DNA of 64,000 nucleotides. Source: Streptomyces sp. HPF1205 (GTDB lineage: Bacteria > Actinomycetota > Actinomycetes > Streptomycetales > Streptomycetaceae). The notes beneath the pieces were generated by a model. It saw only the letters and a program-made list of their open reading frames with translations, was not told the origin of the DNA and did not search any database. The position numbers and the translations under genes are program-made. The stretch's first letter is position 1. Each line of letters opens with the position of its first letter. Below, in pieces: positions 8,069 to 16,024 of this stretch. The stretch covers positions 1 to 64,000 of the forward strand of contig NZ_JAINVH010000014.1 in the NCBI RefSeq assembly GCF_020400825.1, read 5' to 3'.

Positions 8069-9442
8069 ATGTCCGTATCCGCCGCCACGGCCACCCGCCT
8101 GTCCGGCTGGGGCCGCACCGCCCCGACCGCCGCACGGCTGCTGCGCCCCGGTTCGTACGAGGAGGCGGTCGAGGCGGTGCGGGCGGCCGCCGACACCGGC
8201 GGCCGGGGGCTGATCCCCCGCGGCCTCGGGCGGGCTTACGGGGACGCGGCGCAGAACGCCGGCGGCGCGGTCCTCGACATGACCGGCCTCGCCCGCGTCC
8301 ACGAGATCGACGCGGTCAACGGGCTGGTGGTGTGCGACGCCGGGGTGTCGCTCCACCGGCTGATGGAGGTCCTGCTGCCGCTCGGCTGGTTCGTTCCCGT
8401 CACACCCGGGACCCGGTTCGTGACGGTCGGCGGCGCGATCGCCGCGGACATCCACGGCAAGAACCACCATCTGTCGGGGTCGTTCACCCGGCACGTGCGG
8501 GCCCTGGAGCTGCTCACGGGCGACGGCGAGACCCGGCTGGTCACCCCTGAGGACGAGCCGGAGCTGTTCTGGGCGACCGCGGGCGGGATGGGCCTGACGG
8601 GTGTCGTCCTGGCCGCGACCCTCCAACTCCTCCCGGTCGAGACGTCCCTGATGACCGTCGACACCGAGCGGGCCGCCGACCTGGACGACCTGATGGCCAG
8701 GCTGTCCGCGACCGACCACCGGTACCGCTACTCGGTGGCCTGGGTCGACCTGCTGGCCCGCGGATCCAGGACCGGGCGCGCGGTGCTCACCCAAGGCGAG
8801 CACGCGCCCCTCGACGCCCTGCCGCCGCGCCTGCGCGCGACCCCGCTCGCGTTCCGCCCCGGCACCCGGCTGCCCGCCCCGCCGCGCGCCATGCCCGGCG
8901 GCCTGCTCACCCCGGCGAGCGTCGGCCTGTTCAACGAGGTGTGGTACCGCGCGGCGCGGGAGCGGCGCGGCCGGCTGCGCCGGCTCTCCTCCTTCTTCCA
9001 CCCCCTGGACGGCGTCCCGCACTGGAACCGGATCTACGGACCCCGCGGCTTCGTCCAGTACCAGTTCGTCGTCGGCCGGGGCCAGGAGGAGACGCTGCGC
9101 GGGATCGTGCGGACGCTGAGCACGCGGCAGTGCCCGTCGTTCCTCGCGGTGCTCAAGCGGTTCGGCGCCGGCGACCCGGGCTGGCTGTCGTTCCCGATGC
9201 CCGGCTGGACGCTCGCCCTGGACATCCCCGCCGCGCTGCCCGGCCTCGGCTCCCTGCTGGACGAGCTGGACGAGCGGGTCGCCGCCGCGGGCGGCCGTGT
9301 CTACCTCGCCAAGGACTCCCGGCTGCGGCCCGAGGCGGCGGCGCGGATGTACCCGCGGTTGGCGGAGTTCTCCGCGCTGCGGCAGCGGTACGACCCCAAG
9401 GGCGTCCTCACGTCGGACCTGGCGCGGCGGCTCGGGCTCTGA
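8069..9442 (+). CDS. dprE1: decaprenylphosphoryl-beta-D-ribose 2'-oxidase
   Basis: 457 residues. FAD-dependent oxidase that, with DprE2, converts the ribose of decaprenylphosphoryl-ribose to arabinose. The FAD-binding GLGRAYGDAAQNAGG stretch and the IHGKNHH histidine loop are intact, as is the catalytic lysine K415 in AKDSR. In the region around mycobacterial Asn385 and Cys387, this protein has T381 and A383 (PGWTLALD). Cys387 is the residue that benzothiazinones attack, so intrinsic resistance is expected. It is divergent from the phosphatase-UbiA-gtrA operon and 40 bases upstream of dprE2. Confidence 0.93.
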   Translation: MSVSAATATRLSGWGRTAPTAARLLRPGSYEEAVEAVRAAADTGGRGLIPRGLGRAYGDAAQNAGGAVLDMTGLARVHEIDAVNGLVVCDAGVSLHRLMEVLLPLGWFVPVTPGTRFVTVGGAIAADIHGKNHHLSGSFTRHVRALELLTGDGETRLVTPEDEPELFWATAGGMGLTGVVLAATLQLLPVETSLMTVDTERAADLDDLMARLSATDHRYRYSVAWVDLLARGSRTGRAVLTQGEHAPLDALPPRLRATPLAFRPGTRLPAPPRAMPGGLLTPASVGLFNEVWYRAARERRGRLRRLSSFFHPLDGVPHWNRIYGPRGFVQYQFVVGRGQEETLRGIVRTLSTRQCPSFLAVLKRFGAGDPGWLSFPMPGWTLALDIPAALPGLGSLLDELDERVAAAGGRVYLAKDSRLRPEAAARMYPRLAEFSALRQRYDPKGVLTSDLARRLGL

Positions 9443-9482
9443 CGGCGCGCCCGCGGCCCGGCACCATACGAGGGAGGCACGG

Positions 9483-10238
9483 ATGAAGGACGCCTTCGGG
9501 GCGCCGCAGTCGCTGCTGGTGCTCGGCGGCACCTCCCAGATCGGGCTGGCGACCGCCCGGCGGCTGGTCGCGCACCGCACCCGTAACGTCTTCCTGGCCG
9601 GCCGCCCCTCACCGGAACTCGACGCGGCCGCCGCGGAGTTGCGGGGCCTCGGCGCCGCGGTGCGGGTGGTGGGCTTCGACGCCCTGGACCCCGGCCCCCA
9701 CGAGGAGGTCCTGGGCAAGGTGTTCGCCGAGGGCGACGTGGACGTGGTGCTGCTCGCCTTCGGGGTGCTCGGGGACCAGGCCCGCGACGAGACCGACCCG
9801 GCCGCGGCGGTCCGGGTGGCCGCCACCAACTACACCGGCGCGGTGTCCGCGGCCCTCGTGTGCGGCACCGCCCTGCGCCGCCAGGGCCATGGTTCCCTCG
9901 TCGTGCTCTCCTCCGTGGCCGCCGAACGCCCCCGGCGCTCCAACTTCCTCTACGGCAGCGGGAAGGCCGGTCTCGACGCCTTCGCCGTCGGCTACGCCGA
10001 GGCGCTGCGCCCCGCGGGTGTCCACGTCCTGGTCGTCCGCCCCGGCTTCGTCCGCACCCGTATGACCGCCCACCTCCGCCCCGCCCCCTTCGCAGTCGCC
10101 CCGGAAGCGGTGGCCGAGGCGATCGAGACCGCCCTGCGCCGCCGCACCGAGCTGCTGTGGGTCCCCGGGCCGCTGCGCTACGTCATGGCGGCGGTCCGCC
10201 ACCTGCCCCGCCCGCTCTTCCGCCGGCTGCCGTTCTAG
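9483..10238 (+). CDS. dprE2: decaprenylphosphoryl-2-keto-ribose reductase
   Basis: 251 residues, a short-chain dehydrogenase. It uses NADH to reduce the 2-keto intermediate made by DprE1. The nucleotide motif GGTSQIG is at 15-21, the catalytic Ser at 143-144, and YGSGK gives Tyr157 and Lys161. ATG 9483 is chosen because AGGGAGG lies six bases upstream. The order dprE1-dprE2 and the length match the mycobacterial pair Rv3790-Rv3791. Confidence 0.93.
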   Translation: MKDAFGAPQSLLVLGGTSQIGLATARRLVAHRTRNVFLAGRPSPELDAAAAELRGLGAAVRVVGFDALDPGPHEEVLGKVFAEGDVDVVLLAFGVLGDQARDETDPAAAVRVAATNYTGAVSAALVCGTALRRQGHGSLVVLSSVAAERPRRSNFLYGSGKAGLDAFAVGYAEALRPAGVHVLVVRPGFVRTRMTAHLRPAPFAVAPEAVAEAIETALRRRTELLWVPGPLRYVMAAVRHLPRPLFRRLPF

Positions 10239-10381
10239 GCGGGCGCGGCTTCACCGTGGACAGCAGCTCGCCGGTGCGCGGGTGGCGGGCGGTAAGGTCC
10301 ATCGCGCAGAACGCGCCGTCGTGGACGCGCGGCGCCAGGCGGTCACCTCCGATGGATCGGCATCGGTCCCGTCCACGGGCC

Positions 10382-11005
10382 TCAGACGTGGAACTCCGGC
10401 GGGAAGCCGGTCCAACGGAGATCGGCGGGGAGGTGGCCGGTGTCGTTGAAGACGAGGACCGCCGGGGGGCGGTCAGGTGCGTAGCGGATGACGGTCAGGG
10501 CCGCGTTGGCATGGTTGATGCCCAGCCATCGCCACTTCGGCGCGTCCAGGGCGGCTCGGACGAGCCAGCCGACGAGGAAGTTGTGGGTGACGACGAGCTC
10601 GTGCCGCGGTTCGTCTCCGACGACGGTCCCGGTGAACTCTGCGAGTGCCGCTGCGGCGAGCCCGGGGCCCTGCTCGCGTTCCTCGGCCGTGAACTGGTGC
10701 AGGAACTCGATCCAGGCGTCCGCTGCCTCCGGCGGCAGCTCCTCGCGTGTCGGCAGGTAGGGGAGGTAGTCGCCGGCCGCTTCGGAACGACGGCAGGGAA
10801 CTCCGTCGAGCCGCTCACCGACCAGCCGGGCGGTCTGTTCGGCACGGGCGAGAGGGCCGTGGTGTATCGCCGCCAGCGGGACACCGCGGAGCCGCTCCCC
10901 CAGCAGGGCGGCCTGGCGGCAGCCCGCATCACTCAATTCACTCTCATCCGGCGATGCCTCGGCGTGGCGGGCGAGATACAGGTAGCGGGCGGTCCTACCC
11001 GGCAT
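10382..11005 (-). CDS. histidine phosphatase family protein
   Basis: 207 residues. The phosphoglycerate-mutase-like fold is shown by the RHAE motif (R13, H14) near the N-terminus, LxxxGxxQAxxLxxRL spacing, and the second catalytic histidine in VVTHNFLVGW. Substrate is not predictable; sugar phosphates or phosphoproteins are possible. ATG 11005 has GGAAGGA about eight bases upstream, and that sequence is buried in a 12-bp hairpin described separately. It lies downstream of the 2H phosphoesterase gene on the same strand, with 167 bases between. Confidence 0.88.
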   Translation of the reverse strand: MPGRTARYLYLARHAEASPDESELSDAGCRQAALLGERLRGVPLAAIHHGPLARAEQTARLVGERLDGVPCRRSEAAGDYLPYLPTREELPPEAADAWIEFLHQFTAEEREQGPGLAAAALAEFTGTVVGDEPRHELVVTHNFLVGWLVRAALDAPKWRWLGINHANAALTVIRYAPDRPPAVLVFNDTGHLPADLRWTGFPPEFHV

Positions 11006-11009
11006 GGAT

Positions 11010-11053
11010 GCGTCCTTCCACCAGTCCACAAGATCGACTTCGTGGAAGGACGC
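11010..11053 (-). promoter_or_regulatory. hairpin sequestering the ribosome binding site
   Basis: Perfect 12-bp arms (11010-11021 and 11042-11053) enclose a 20-base loop. In the minus-strand transcript the 3' arm contains the GGAAGGA Shine-Dalgarno sequence of the phosphatase gene and ends four bases before its ATG, so folding would hide the ribosome binding site. This could be a thermosensor, a protein-binding site or a ligand-controlled element; no known riboswitch class was recognised. Confidence 0.6.
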
Positions 11054-11172
11054 CGACCCGCCCGGACCGGTTCCACGAGGGGGGAGTCGGGCTCCGAGCC
11101 GGGTCAGCGCAGGACGCCGGCGACCGGGCCATGGCGGGTGGCCCGGGCCCTCCGGGGGCCGGGTGGGCCGGG

Positions 11173-11748
11173 TCAGAGGCGGGAGGCCGTCCGGATCCCC
11201 TGCTGCTGCGGAAGCGCGGGCCGCTCCTCGCCGCCGAACAGGAAGTCGCGCATCCGGCGCCAGACCCCGTCGCCCGGGTCCTGCTCGTACAGGGCGAACC
11301 CGGAGGCGGTCCAGGCCGCGCTGAACTCGGCGAGCTCCCGCTGCGCCCGGTCCATGGCGGCGTCCGCGATCCCGTGCGCGACGGTGACGTGAGGGTGGTA
11401 AGGGAACTGCAGCTCGCGGGCGACGGGCCCGGAGCGCACCCGCTCCTGGAGGTCGGCGCAGGCGGCGCCGCCCTCCGCGACCCGTACGTAGACGACCGGT
11501 GTGAGCGGGCGGAAGGTGTCGGTGCCGTGCAGCCGCATGACGAAGGGCCGCCCGGCCGCGGCGACCCTGGCCAGGTGCAGCCGGAAGGCCGGCAGCTCCT
11601 CGCCGGGCACCTCCGTCGGGGGCAGCAGGGTGATGTGCGTCGGGATGCAGTACGCGGCCGGATCGCCGAAGGCCGCCCTGGACTCCTGGAGCAGCCGCCC
11701 GTACGGCTCCGGGACCGCGATGGACACGCCGATGGTCGTGACACCCAC
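11173..11748 (-). CDS. 2'-5' RNA ligase family protein (2H phosphoesterase)
   Basis: 191 residues. The two HxT motifs that define the 2H superfamily are present: HITLL in the first third and HVTVAH in the second half. Family members act on 2',3'-cyclic phosphates or 2'-5' linkages in RNA or nucleotides. GTG 11748 is preferred because GGGGAAGGGG lies eight bases upstream; a TTG at 11775 is in frame. It follows trpS on the same strand, separated by 215 bases with a terminator-like hairpin. Confidence 0.85.
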   Translation of the reverse strand: MGVTTIGVSIAVPEPYGRLLQESRAAFGDPAAYCIPTHITLLPPTEVPGEELPAFRLHLARVAAAGRPFVMRLHGTDTFRPLTPVVYVRVAEGGAACADLQERVRSGPVARELQFPYHPHVTVAHGIADAAMDRAQRELAEFSAAWTASGFALYEQDPGDGVWRRMRDFLFGGEERPALPQQQGIRTASRL

Positions 11749-11779
11749 TGCGTACACCCCTTCCCCAGGTCGCAAAGGC

Positions 11780-11797
11780 GGCCCCGATCACGGGGCC
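11780..11797 (-). terminator. possible trpS terminator
   Basis: GGCCCC and GGGGCC pair around a six-base loop, followed on the minus strand by GCCTTTGC. It lies between trpS and the 2H phosphoesterase gene. Confidence 0.45.
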
Positions 11798-11963
11798 TGT
11801 TTCAGTGTCGCGCGCAACCGGGCGTACCGGACAGCGGCGTACGTCACAGCGGACGTACCGCCCGTTCCCCGTCGCCGATCCGCCGTTCCTCCCGCTCCCC
11901 CGCCCTTTCCCCCGCTTCTCCTGCGTCCCCGTTCCCGTTCCCGTCCCCGGTGCGAACCGCCGG

Positions 11964-12977
11964 CTAGTGCTTGGCCGGCAGGAAGCCGATCCGGTCGTAC
12001 GCGGCGGCCAGCGTCTCGGCCGCCACGGCCCGCGCCTTCTCGGCCCCCTTGGCCAGAACGGAGTCCAGTGTCTCCGGATCCCCCAGGTACTCCTGCGTAC
12101 GCTCGCGGAACGGTGTGACCCACGCCACGAAGATCTCCGCGAGGTCGGTCTTGAGCGCACCGTAGCCCTTGCCCGCGTACCGGTCCTCAAGTTCGGCGAT
12201 TGTGGTGCCGGTGAGTGCGGAGTGAATGGTGAGCAGATTACTGATGCCCGGTTTGCCCGCTTCGTCGTACCGGATGACGGTGTCCGTGTCCGTGACCGCG
12301 CTCTTGAACTTCTTCGCCGAGACGGACGGCTCGTCCAGCAGGTTGATCAGGCCCTTCGGGGTCGCCGCCGACTTGCTCATCTTCGCCGTCGGGTCCTGGA
12401 GGTCGTAGATCTTCGCGACCTCCCTGACGATGTGCGGCGCCGGCGTCCTGAACGTCTCGCCGAAACGCTGGTTGAACCGCTCGGCCAGGTCCCGGGTCAG
12501 CTCGATGTGCTGCCGCTGGTCCTCGCCCACCGGCACGGTGTGCGCCTGGTACAGCAGGATGTCGGCGACCTGCAGGATCGGGTACGTGAACAGGCCGACG
12601 GTGGCGCGGTCCGCGCCGTGCCGCGCCGACTTGTCCTTGAACTGCGTCATCCGCGACGCCTCGCCGAAGCCGGTCAGGCAGTTCATCACCCAGCCGAGCT
12701 GGGTGTGCTCGGGCACGTGGCTCTGCACGAACAGCGTGCAGCGGTCCGGGTCCAGGCCCGCCGCCAGCAGCTGGGCGGCGGCCAGCCTGGTGTTCGCCCG
12801 CAGCGCCACGGGGTCCTGCGGCACCGTGATCGCGTGCAGGTCGACGACCATGTAGAAGGCGTCGTGGGTCTCCTGCAGCGCCACGTACTGACGGATCGCG
12901 CCGAGGTAGTTGCCCAGGTGGAAGGAGCCGGCGGTGGGCTGGATGCCGGACAGGGCACGGGGACGGTCGAGGGCCAT
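11964..12977 (-). CDS. trpS: tryptophanyl-tRNA synthetase
   Basis: 337 residues, the normal length for bacterial TrpRS. It charges tRNA-Trp. The class I signatures are HLGN at 20-23 (HIGH) and KMSKS at 199-203; the GEDQ motif is at 151-154. Streptomyces often carry two trpS genes, one conferring indolmycin resistance; sequence reading alone does not decide which this is. It is divergent from rocD, with 178 bases between. No T-box or leader peptide was seen upstream. Confidence 0.96.
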   Translation of the reverse strand: MALDRPRALSGIQPTAGSFHLGNYLGAIRQYVALQETHDAFYMVVDLHAITVPQDPVALRANTRLAAAQLLAAGLDPDRCTLFVQSHVPEHTQLGWVMNCLTGFGEASRMTQFKDKSARHGADRATVGLFTYPILQVADILLYQAHTVPVGEDQRQHIELTRDLAERFNQRFGETFRTPAPHIVREVAKIYDLQDPTAKMSKSAATPKGLINLLDEPSVSAKKFKSAVTDTDTVIRYDEAGKPGISNLLTIHSALTGTTIAELEDRYAGKGYGALKTDLAEIFVAWVTPFRERTQEYLGDPETLDSVLAKGAEKARAVAAETLAAAYDRIGFLPAKH

Positions 12978-13155
12978 GCCCTCATTCTCTCAGGTCGGGG
13001 TCCCGCTCCCACACCCCCGAGAGGATGCCTGTGGACAACCGCGAGGGCGTGCCGGGGTGAGGTTTCAGGCCGGCGCGGGCGAGCGACCATAGAGGCGGGG
13101 GCACCACCCATGCCCCCTGCCCGGCCTCCTGACGCACAACGAACGGAGTACGCAC

Positions 13156-14415
13156 GTGACGACGATCCCCGGCTCCGCCGCGACCGGCGCGACCACCGAG
13201 ACGGGCGCAGGTACCGCCACCGACCGCCAGATCGCGCGGGCGGAGGCGTACAGCGCGCACAATTACCACCCGCTGCCCGTCGTGATCGCCTCCGCGGAGG
13301 GCGCCTGGGTGACGGACGTCGAGGGGCGCCGCTACCTCGACATGCTCGCCGGGTACTCGGCGCTCAACTTCGGCCACGCCAACCCGCGGCTGATCGCCGC
13401 CGCCAAGGCGCAGCTCGACCGGGTCACGCTCACCTCCCGCGCCTTCCACCACGACCGCTTCGCCGAGTTCTGCGCCGCGCTCGCGCAGCTGTGCGGCATG
13501 GAGATGGTGCTGCCGATGAACACCGGCGCCGAGGCGGTGGAGACGGCGGTCAAGACGGCGCGCAAGTGGGGCTACCGGATCAAGGGCGTGCCCGACGGCA
13601 GGGCGAAGATCGTGGTGGCCGCCGACAACTTCCACGGCCGCACCACCACGATCGTCTCCTTCTCCACCGACCCGGACGCCCGGGCCGACTTCGGCCCCTA
13701 CACGCCGGGCTTCACCGTCGTCCCGTACGGCGACCTGGCCGCCCTGGAGGCCGCGGTCGACGACGACACCGTCGCCGTCCTCCTCGAACCCATCCAGGGG
13801 GAGGCCGGCGTCCTGGTGCCGCCGCCCGGCTATCTGTCCGGCGTCCGCGCCCTGACCACCGCGCGCAACGTGCTGTTCATCGCCGACGAGATCCAGTCCG
13901 GCCTCGGCCGCACCGGCCGCACCTTCGCCTGCGAGCACGAGTCGGTCGTGCCCGACATGTACGTGCTGGGCAAGGCGCTCGGCGGCGGTGTCGTCCCGGT
14001 CTCGGCCGTGGTCTCCTCCCGCTCCGTGCTCGGCGTCTTCCGGCCGGGCGAGCACGGCTCCACCTTCGGCGGCAACCCGCTGGCCTGCGCGGTCGGCCTG
14101 GAGGTGATCGCCATGCTGCGTACCGGCGAGTACCAGCTGCGCGCCGCCGAACTCGGCGCGCACCTGCACGCCGAGCTGGGCACGCTCACCTCCTCGGGTG
14201 CGGTCACCGCCGTGCGCGGCCGCGGCCTGTGGGCGGGCGTCGACATCGCCCCCTCCCTCGGCACCGGCCGCGCCGTGACCGAGCGCCTGATGACCCACGG
14301 CGTCCTCGCCAAGGACACCCACGGCTCCACCATCCGGCTGGCACCGCCCCTGGTCATCTCGAAGGAGGACCTGGACTGGGCGCTGGCGCGGCTGCGCACC
14401 GTCCTGGGCGTCTGA
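13156..14415 (+). CDS. rocD: ornithine aminotransferase
   Basis: 419 residues. PLP-dependent class III aminotransferase converting ornithine and 2-oxoglutarate to glutamate semialdehyde and glutamate. The family features RAEAYSAHNYHPLPVV, the GAEAVETAVK phosphate loop, the FIADEIQSG motif and the PLP lysine K273 in LGKALGGG are all present. GTG 13156 has GGAG seven bases upstream. No other arginine or proline catabolic gene is adjacent. Confidence 0.93.
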   Translation: MTTIPGSAATGATTETGAGTATDRQIARAEAYSAHNYHPLPVVIASAEGAWVTDVEGRRYLDMLAGYSALNFGHANPRLIAAAKAQLDRVTLTSRAFHHDRFAEFCAALAQLCGMEMVLPMNTGAEAVETAVKTARKWGYRIKGVPDGRAKIVVAADNFHGRTTTIVSFSTDPDARADFGPYTPGFTVVPYGDLAALEAAVDDDTVAVLLEPIQGEAGVLVPPPGYLSGVRALTTARNVLFIADEIQSGLGRTGRTFACEHESVVPDMYVLGKALGGGVVPVSAVVSSRSVLGVFRPGEHGSTFGGNPLACAVGLEVIAMLRTGEYQLRAAELGAHLHAELGTLTSSGAVTAVRGRGLWAGVDIAPSLGTGRAVTERLMTHGVLAKDTHGSTIRLAPPLVISKEDLDWALARLRTVLGV

Positions 14416-14434
14416 GCGCGGGCCGGGCCCGCCG

Positions 14435-14467
14435 CCTATGCCGCGACCGGGCCGGCCGCCGCATAGG
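14435..14467 (+). terminator. possible rocD terminator
   Basis: CCTATGC and GCATAGG arms around a GC-rich loop 20 bases after the rocD stop. The arms resemble those of the stronger hairpin at 22328-22374. Confidence 0.4.
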
Positions 14468-14590
14468 ACGCCGATACAGGGCGGCGGCGCCTGTCCGCGG
14501 TCCGCGCGTGGCGGCGGGAGGCGGCCGTACGGTCCGGCCCCCACGGCCCGCCCGTGCGGTCCGGCCTCTTGGAAGCCATAGAGTCGGGGC

Positions 14591-15511
14591 GTGGTGACCG
14601 GAATGCTCAGCGCGCTCGGCGCGGCTGTCTGCTTCGGGGTGGCGACCGTGCTCCAGGCGGTGGCCACCCGCGCGGCGCAGCCGGGCAGCGGCTCAGGCGT
14701 GGACCCGCGGCTGCTGGTGCGGGCCGTCCAGGAGTGGAAGTACGTGGCGGGGCTGGCGCTGGACGCGGCCGGCTTCGCCCTGGAACTGGTCGCGCTGCGC
14801 TCGCTGCCGATCTACGCGGTGGGCGCGGCGCTGGCCGCCAGCCTCGCGGTGACCGCGGTGACGGCCAGCCGGCTGCTGGGCGTCCGGCTGGCGGCCCGGG
14901 AGTGGGGGGCCGTGGGCGCGGTGTGCGGCGGGCTGGCGCTTCTCGGCCTGTCCTCGGGCGGCGAGGGCGGCGGCCACGGCGGTACGGCCCTGCGCTGGGG
15001 CACGCTGGCCGCCGCGGCGGCGGTCCTGGCGGCGGGCGCTCCGGCCGGCCGCCTCACGGGTCGCGCGCGGGCGGCGGTCCTGGGGCTGGGCTCCGGCCTG
15101 GGCTTCGGCGTCGTCGAGGTGGCCGTCCGGCTCGTCGACGGCTTCTCCCCCTCGTCCCTGTTCACCAACCCCGCCCTGTACGCCCTGCTTGTCGGCGGCG
15201 CCGCGGGCTTCCTGCTCCTGACCTCGGCCTTCCAGCAGGGCTCGGTCACCGCGGCCACGGCCGGCATGGTCATCGGCGAGACCGTCTGCCCGGCCCTGGT
15301 CGGCGTCCTCGCCCTGCACGACCGCACCCGTGACGGCTGGGGCCCGGCCGCCGTCCTGGGCTTCGCCGCCGCCTTGGCGGGCGCCCTCGCCCTGGCCCGC
15401 TTCGGTGAGGTCGGCCCCGTGCCCCGGCCGCCGGACGACGGGCCTACTCCTCCAGCGGCGCCGGCGACATCCGGCACGTCACACCGATCCGGGTCCACGC
15501 GTTCATCGTGA
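14591..15511 (+). CDS. DMT/EamA-like membrane protein
   Basis: 306 residues with nine or ten hydrophobic helices. The start GMLSALGAAVCFGVATVLQA and the two-half layout are like DMT-superfamily permeases common in Streptomyces. No substrate can be assigned. The start is GTG 14591. The last 20 residues are Pro/Ser/Thr-rich and lie in the 68-base overlap with the convergent AhpD-like gene. Confidence 0.75.
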   Translation: MVTGMLSALGAAVCFGVATVLQAVATRAAQPGSGSGVDPRLLVRAVQEWKYVAGLALDAAGFALELVALRSLPIYAVGAALAASLAVTAVTASRLLGVRLAAREWGAVGAVCGGLALLGLSSGGEGGGHGGTALRWGTLAAAAAVLAAGAPAGRLTGRARAAVLGLGSGLGFGVVEVAVRLVDGFSPSSLFTNPALYALLVGGAAGFLLLTSAFQQGSVTAATAGMVIGETVCPALVGVLALHDRTRDGWGPAAVLGFAAALAGALALARFGEVGPVPRPPDDGPTPPAAPATSGTSHRSGSTRSS

Positions 15512-15974
15512 CGCACATGGCGATCAGGCGCGGGAGCTCGTCCTCGTCGAAGAGGCGCGCCGCCTCGTCGTAGGTGGCGTCGGGCACCCCGTGGTGGCCG
15601 AGGTGGGTGACCGCTTCGGCGAGGGCGAGGGCGGCGCGTTCGCGGGCGGTGAAGAAGGGCGTCTCGGGCCAGACGGTCATGGCCCGCAGCTTGCGCCCGG
15701 GGACGCCGAGCGCGAGGGCGTCGGTGCTGTGCTTGTCGACGCAGAAGGCGCAGCCGTTGAGCTGGGCGACGCGGACCCGGACCAGTTCGCGCACCACCGG
15801 GTCCAGGCCGTGGGCCGCCGCCCTGTCGAGGGCGAACATGGCCTTGTAGAAGTCGGGGGCCTTGTCGTTGAGGTCGATCCGGCGCGGCGGGGCCGGAACA
15901 GGGGCGCCGGCGGCGCCGGAGTCGGTGCCGGTGCCGGTGCCGGAGTCGGTGCCGGTGTCCTGGAGAGTCGTCAT
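15444..15974 (-). CDS. carboxymuconolactone decarboxylase / AhpD-like protein
   Basis: 176 residues. After a Gly/Thr/Asp-rich stretch of about 30 residues comes an AhpD-like helical domain with the CxxC pair in NGCAFCVDKH, typical of alkylhydroperoxidase-type proteins that act in peroxide detoxification. ATG 15974 gives the conserved start; an in-frame ATG lies at 16034. It is divergent from a MocR-type regulator 50 bases away, which probably controls it. The 3' end overlaps the convergent permease gene by 68 bases. Confidence 0.87.
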   Translation of the reverse strand: MTTLQDTGTDSGTGTGTDSGAAGAPVPAPPRRIDLNDKAPDFYKAMFALDRAAAHGLDPVVRELVRVRVAQLNGCAFCVDKHSTDALALGVPGRKLRAMTVWPETPFFTARERAALALAEAVTHLGHHGVPDATYDEAARLFDEDELPRLIAMCVTMNAWTRIGVTCRMSPAPLEE

Positions 15975-15993
15975 GATCCCGACCGTAATGGCG

Positions 15994-16019
15994 AAGTGGC
16001 GCGCTCCCGTGGTCCACTT
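15994..16019. promoter_or_regulatory. candidate MocR/PdxR operator
   Basis: AAGTGG, 14 bases, CCACTT sits in the 50-bp divergent intergenic region. AAGTGG is the core of the published PdxR site of Corynebacterium glutamicum (AAAGTGGW...). A second palindrome GTGGTCCAC overlaps the right arm. Confidence 0.5.
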
Positions 16020-16024
16020 GCCGG

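Noticed and set aside
12978..13155. T-box or Trp leader ahead of trpS
   Set aside because: No T-box sequence, no Trp-rich small frame and no terminator-antiterminator pair were found.
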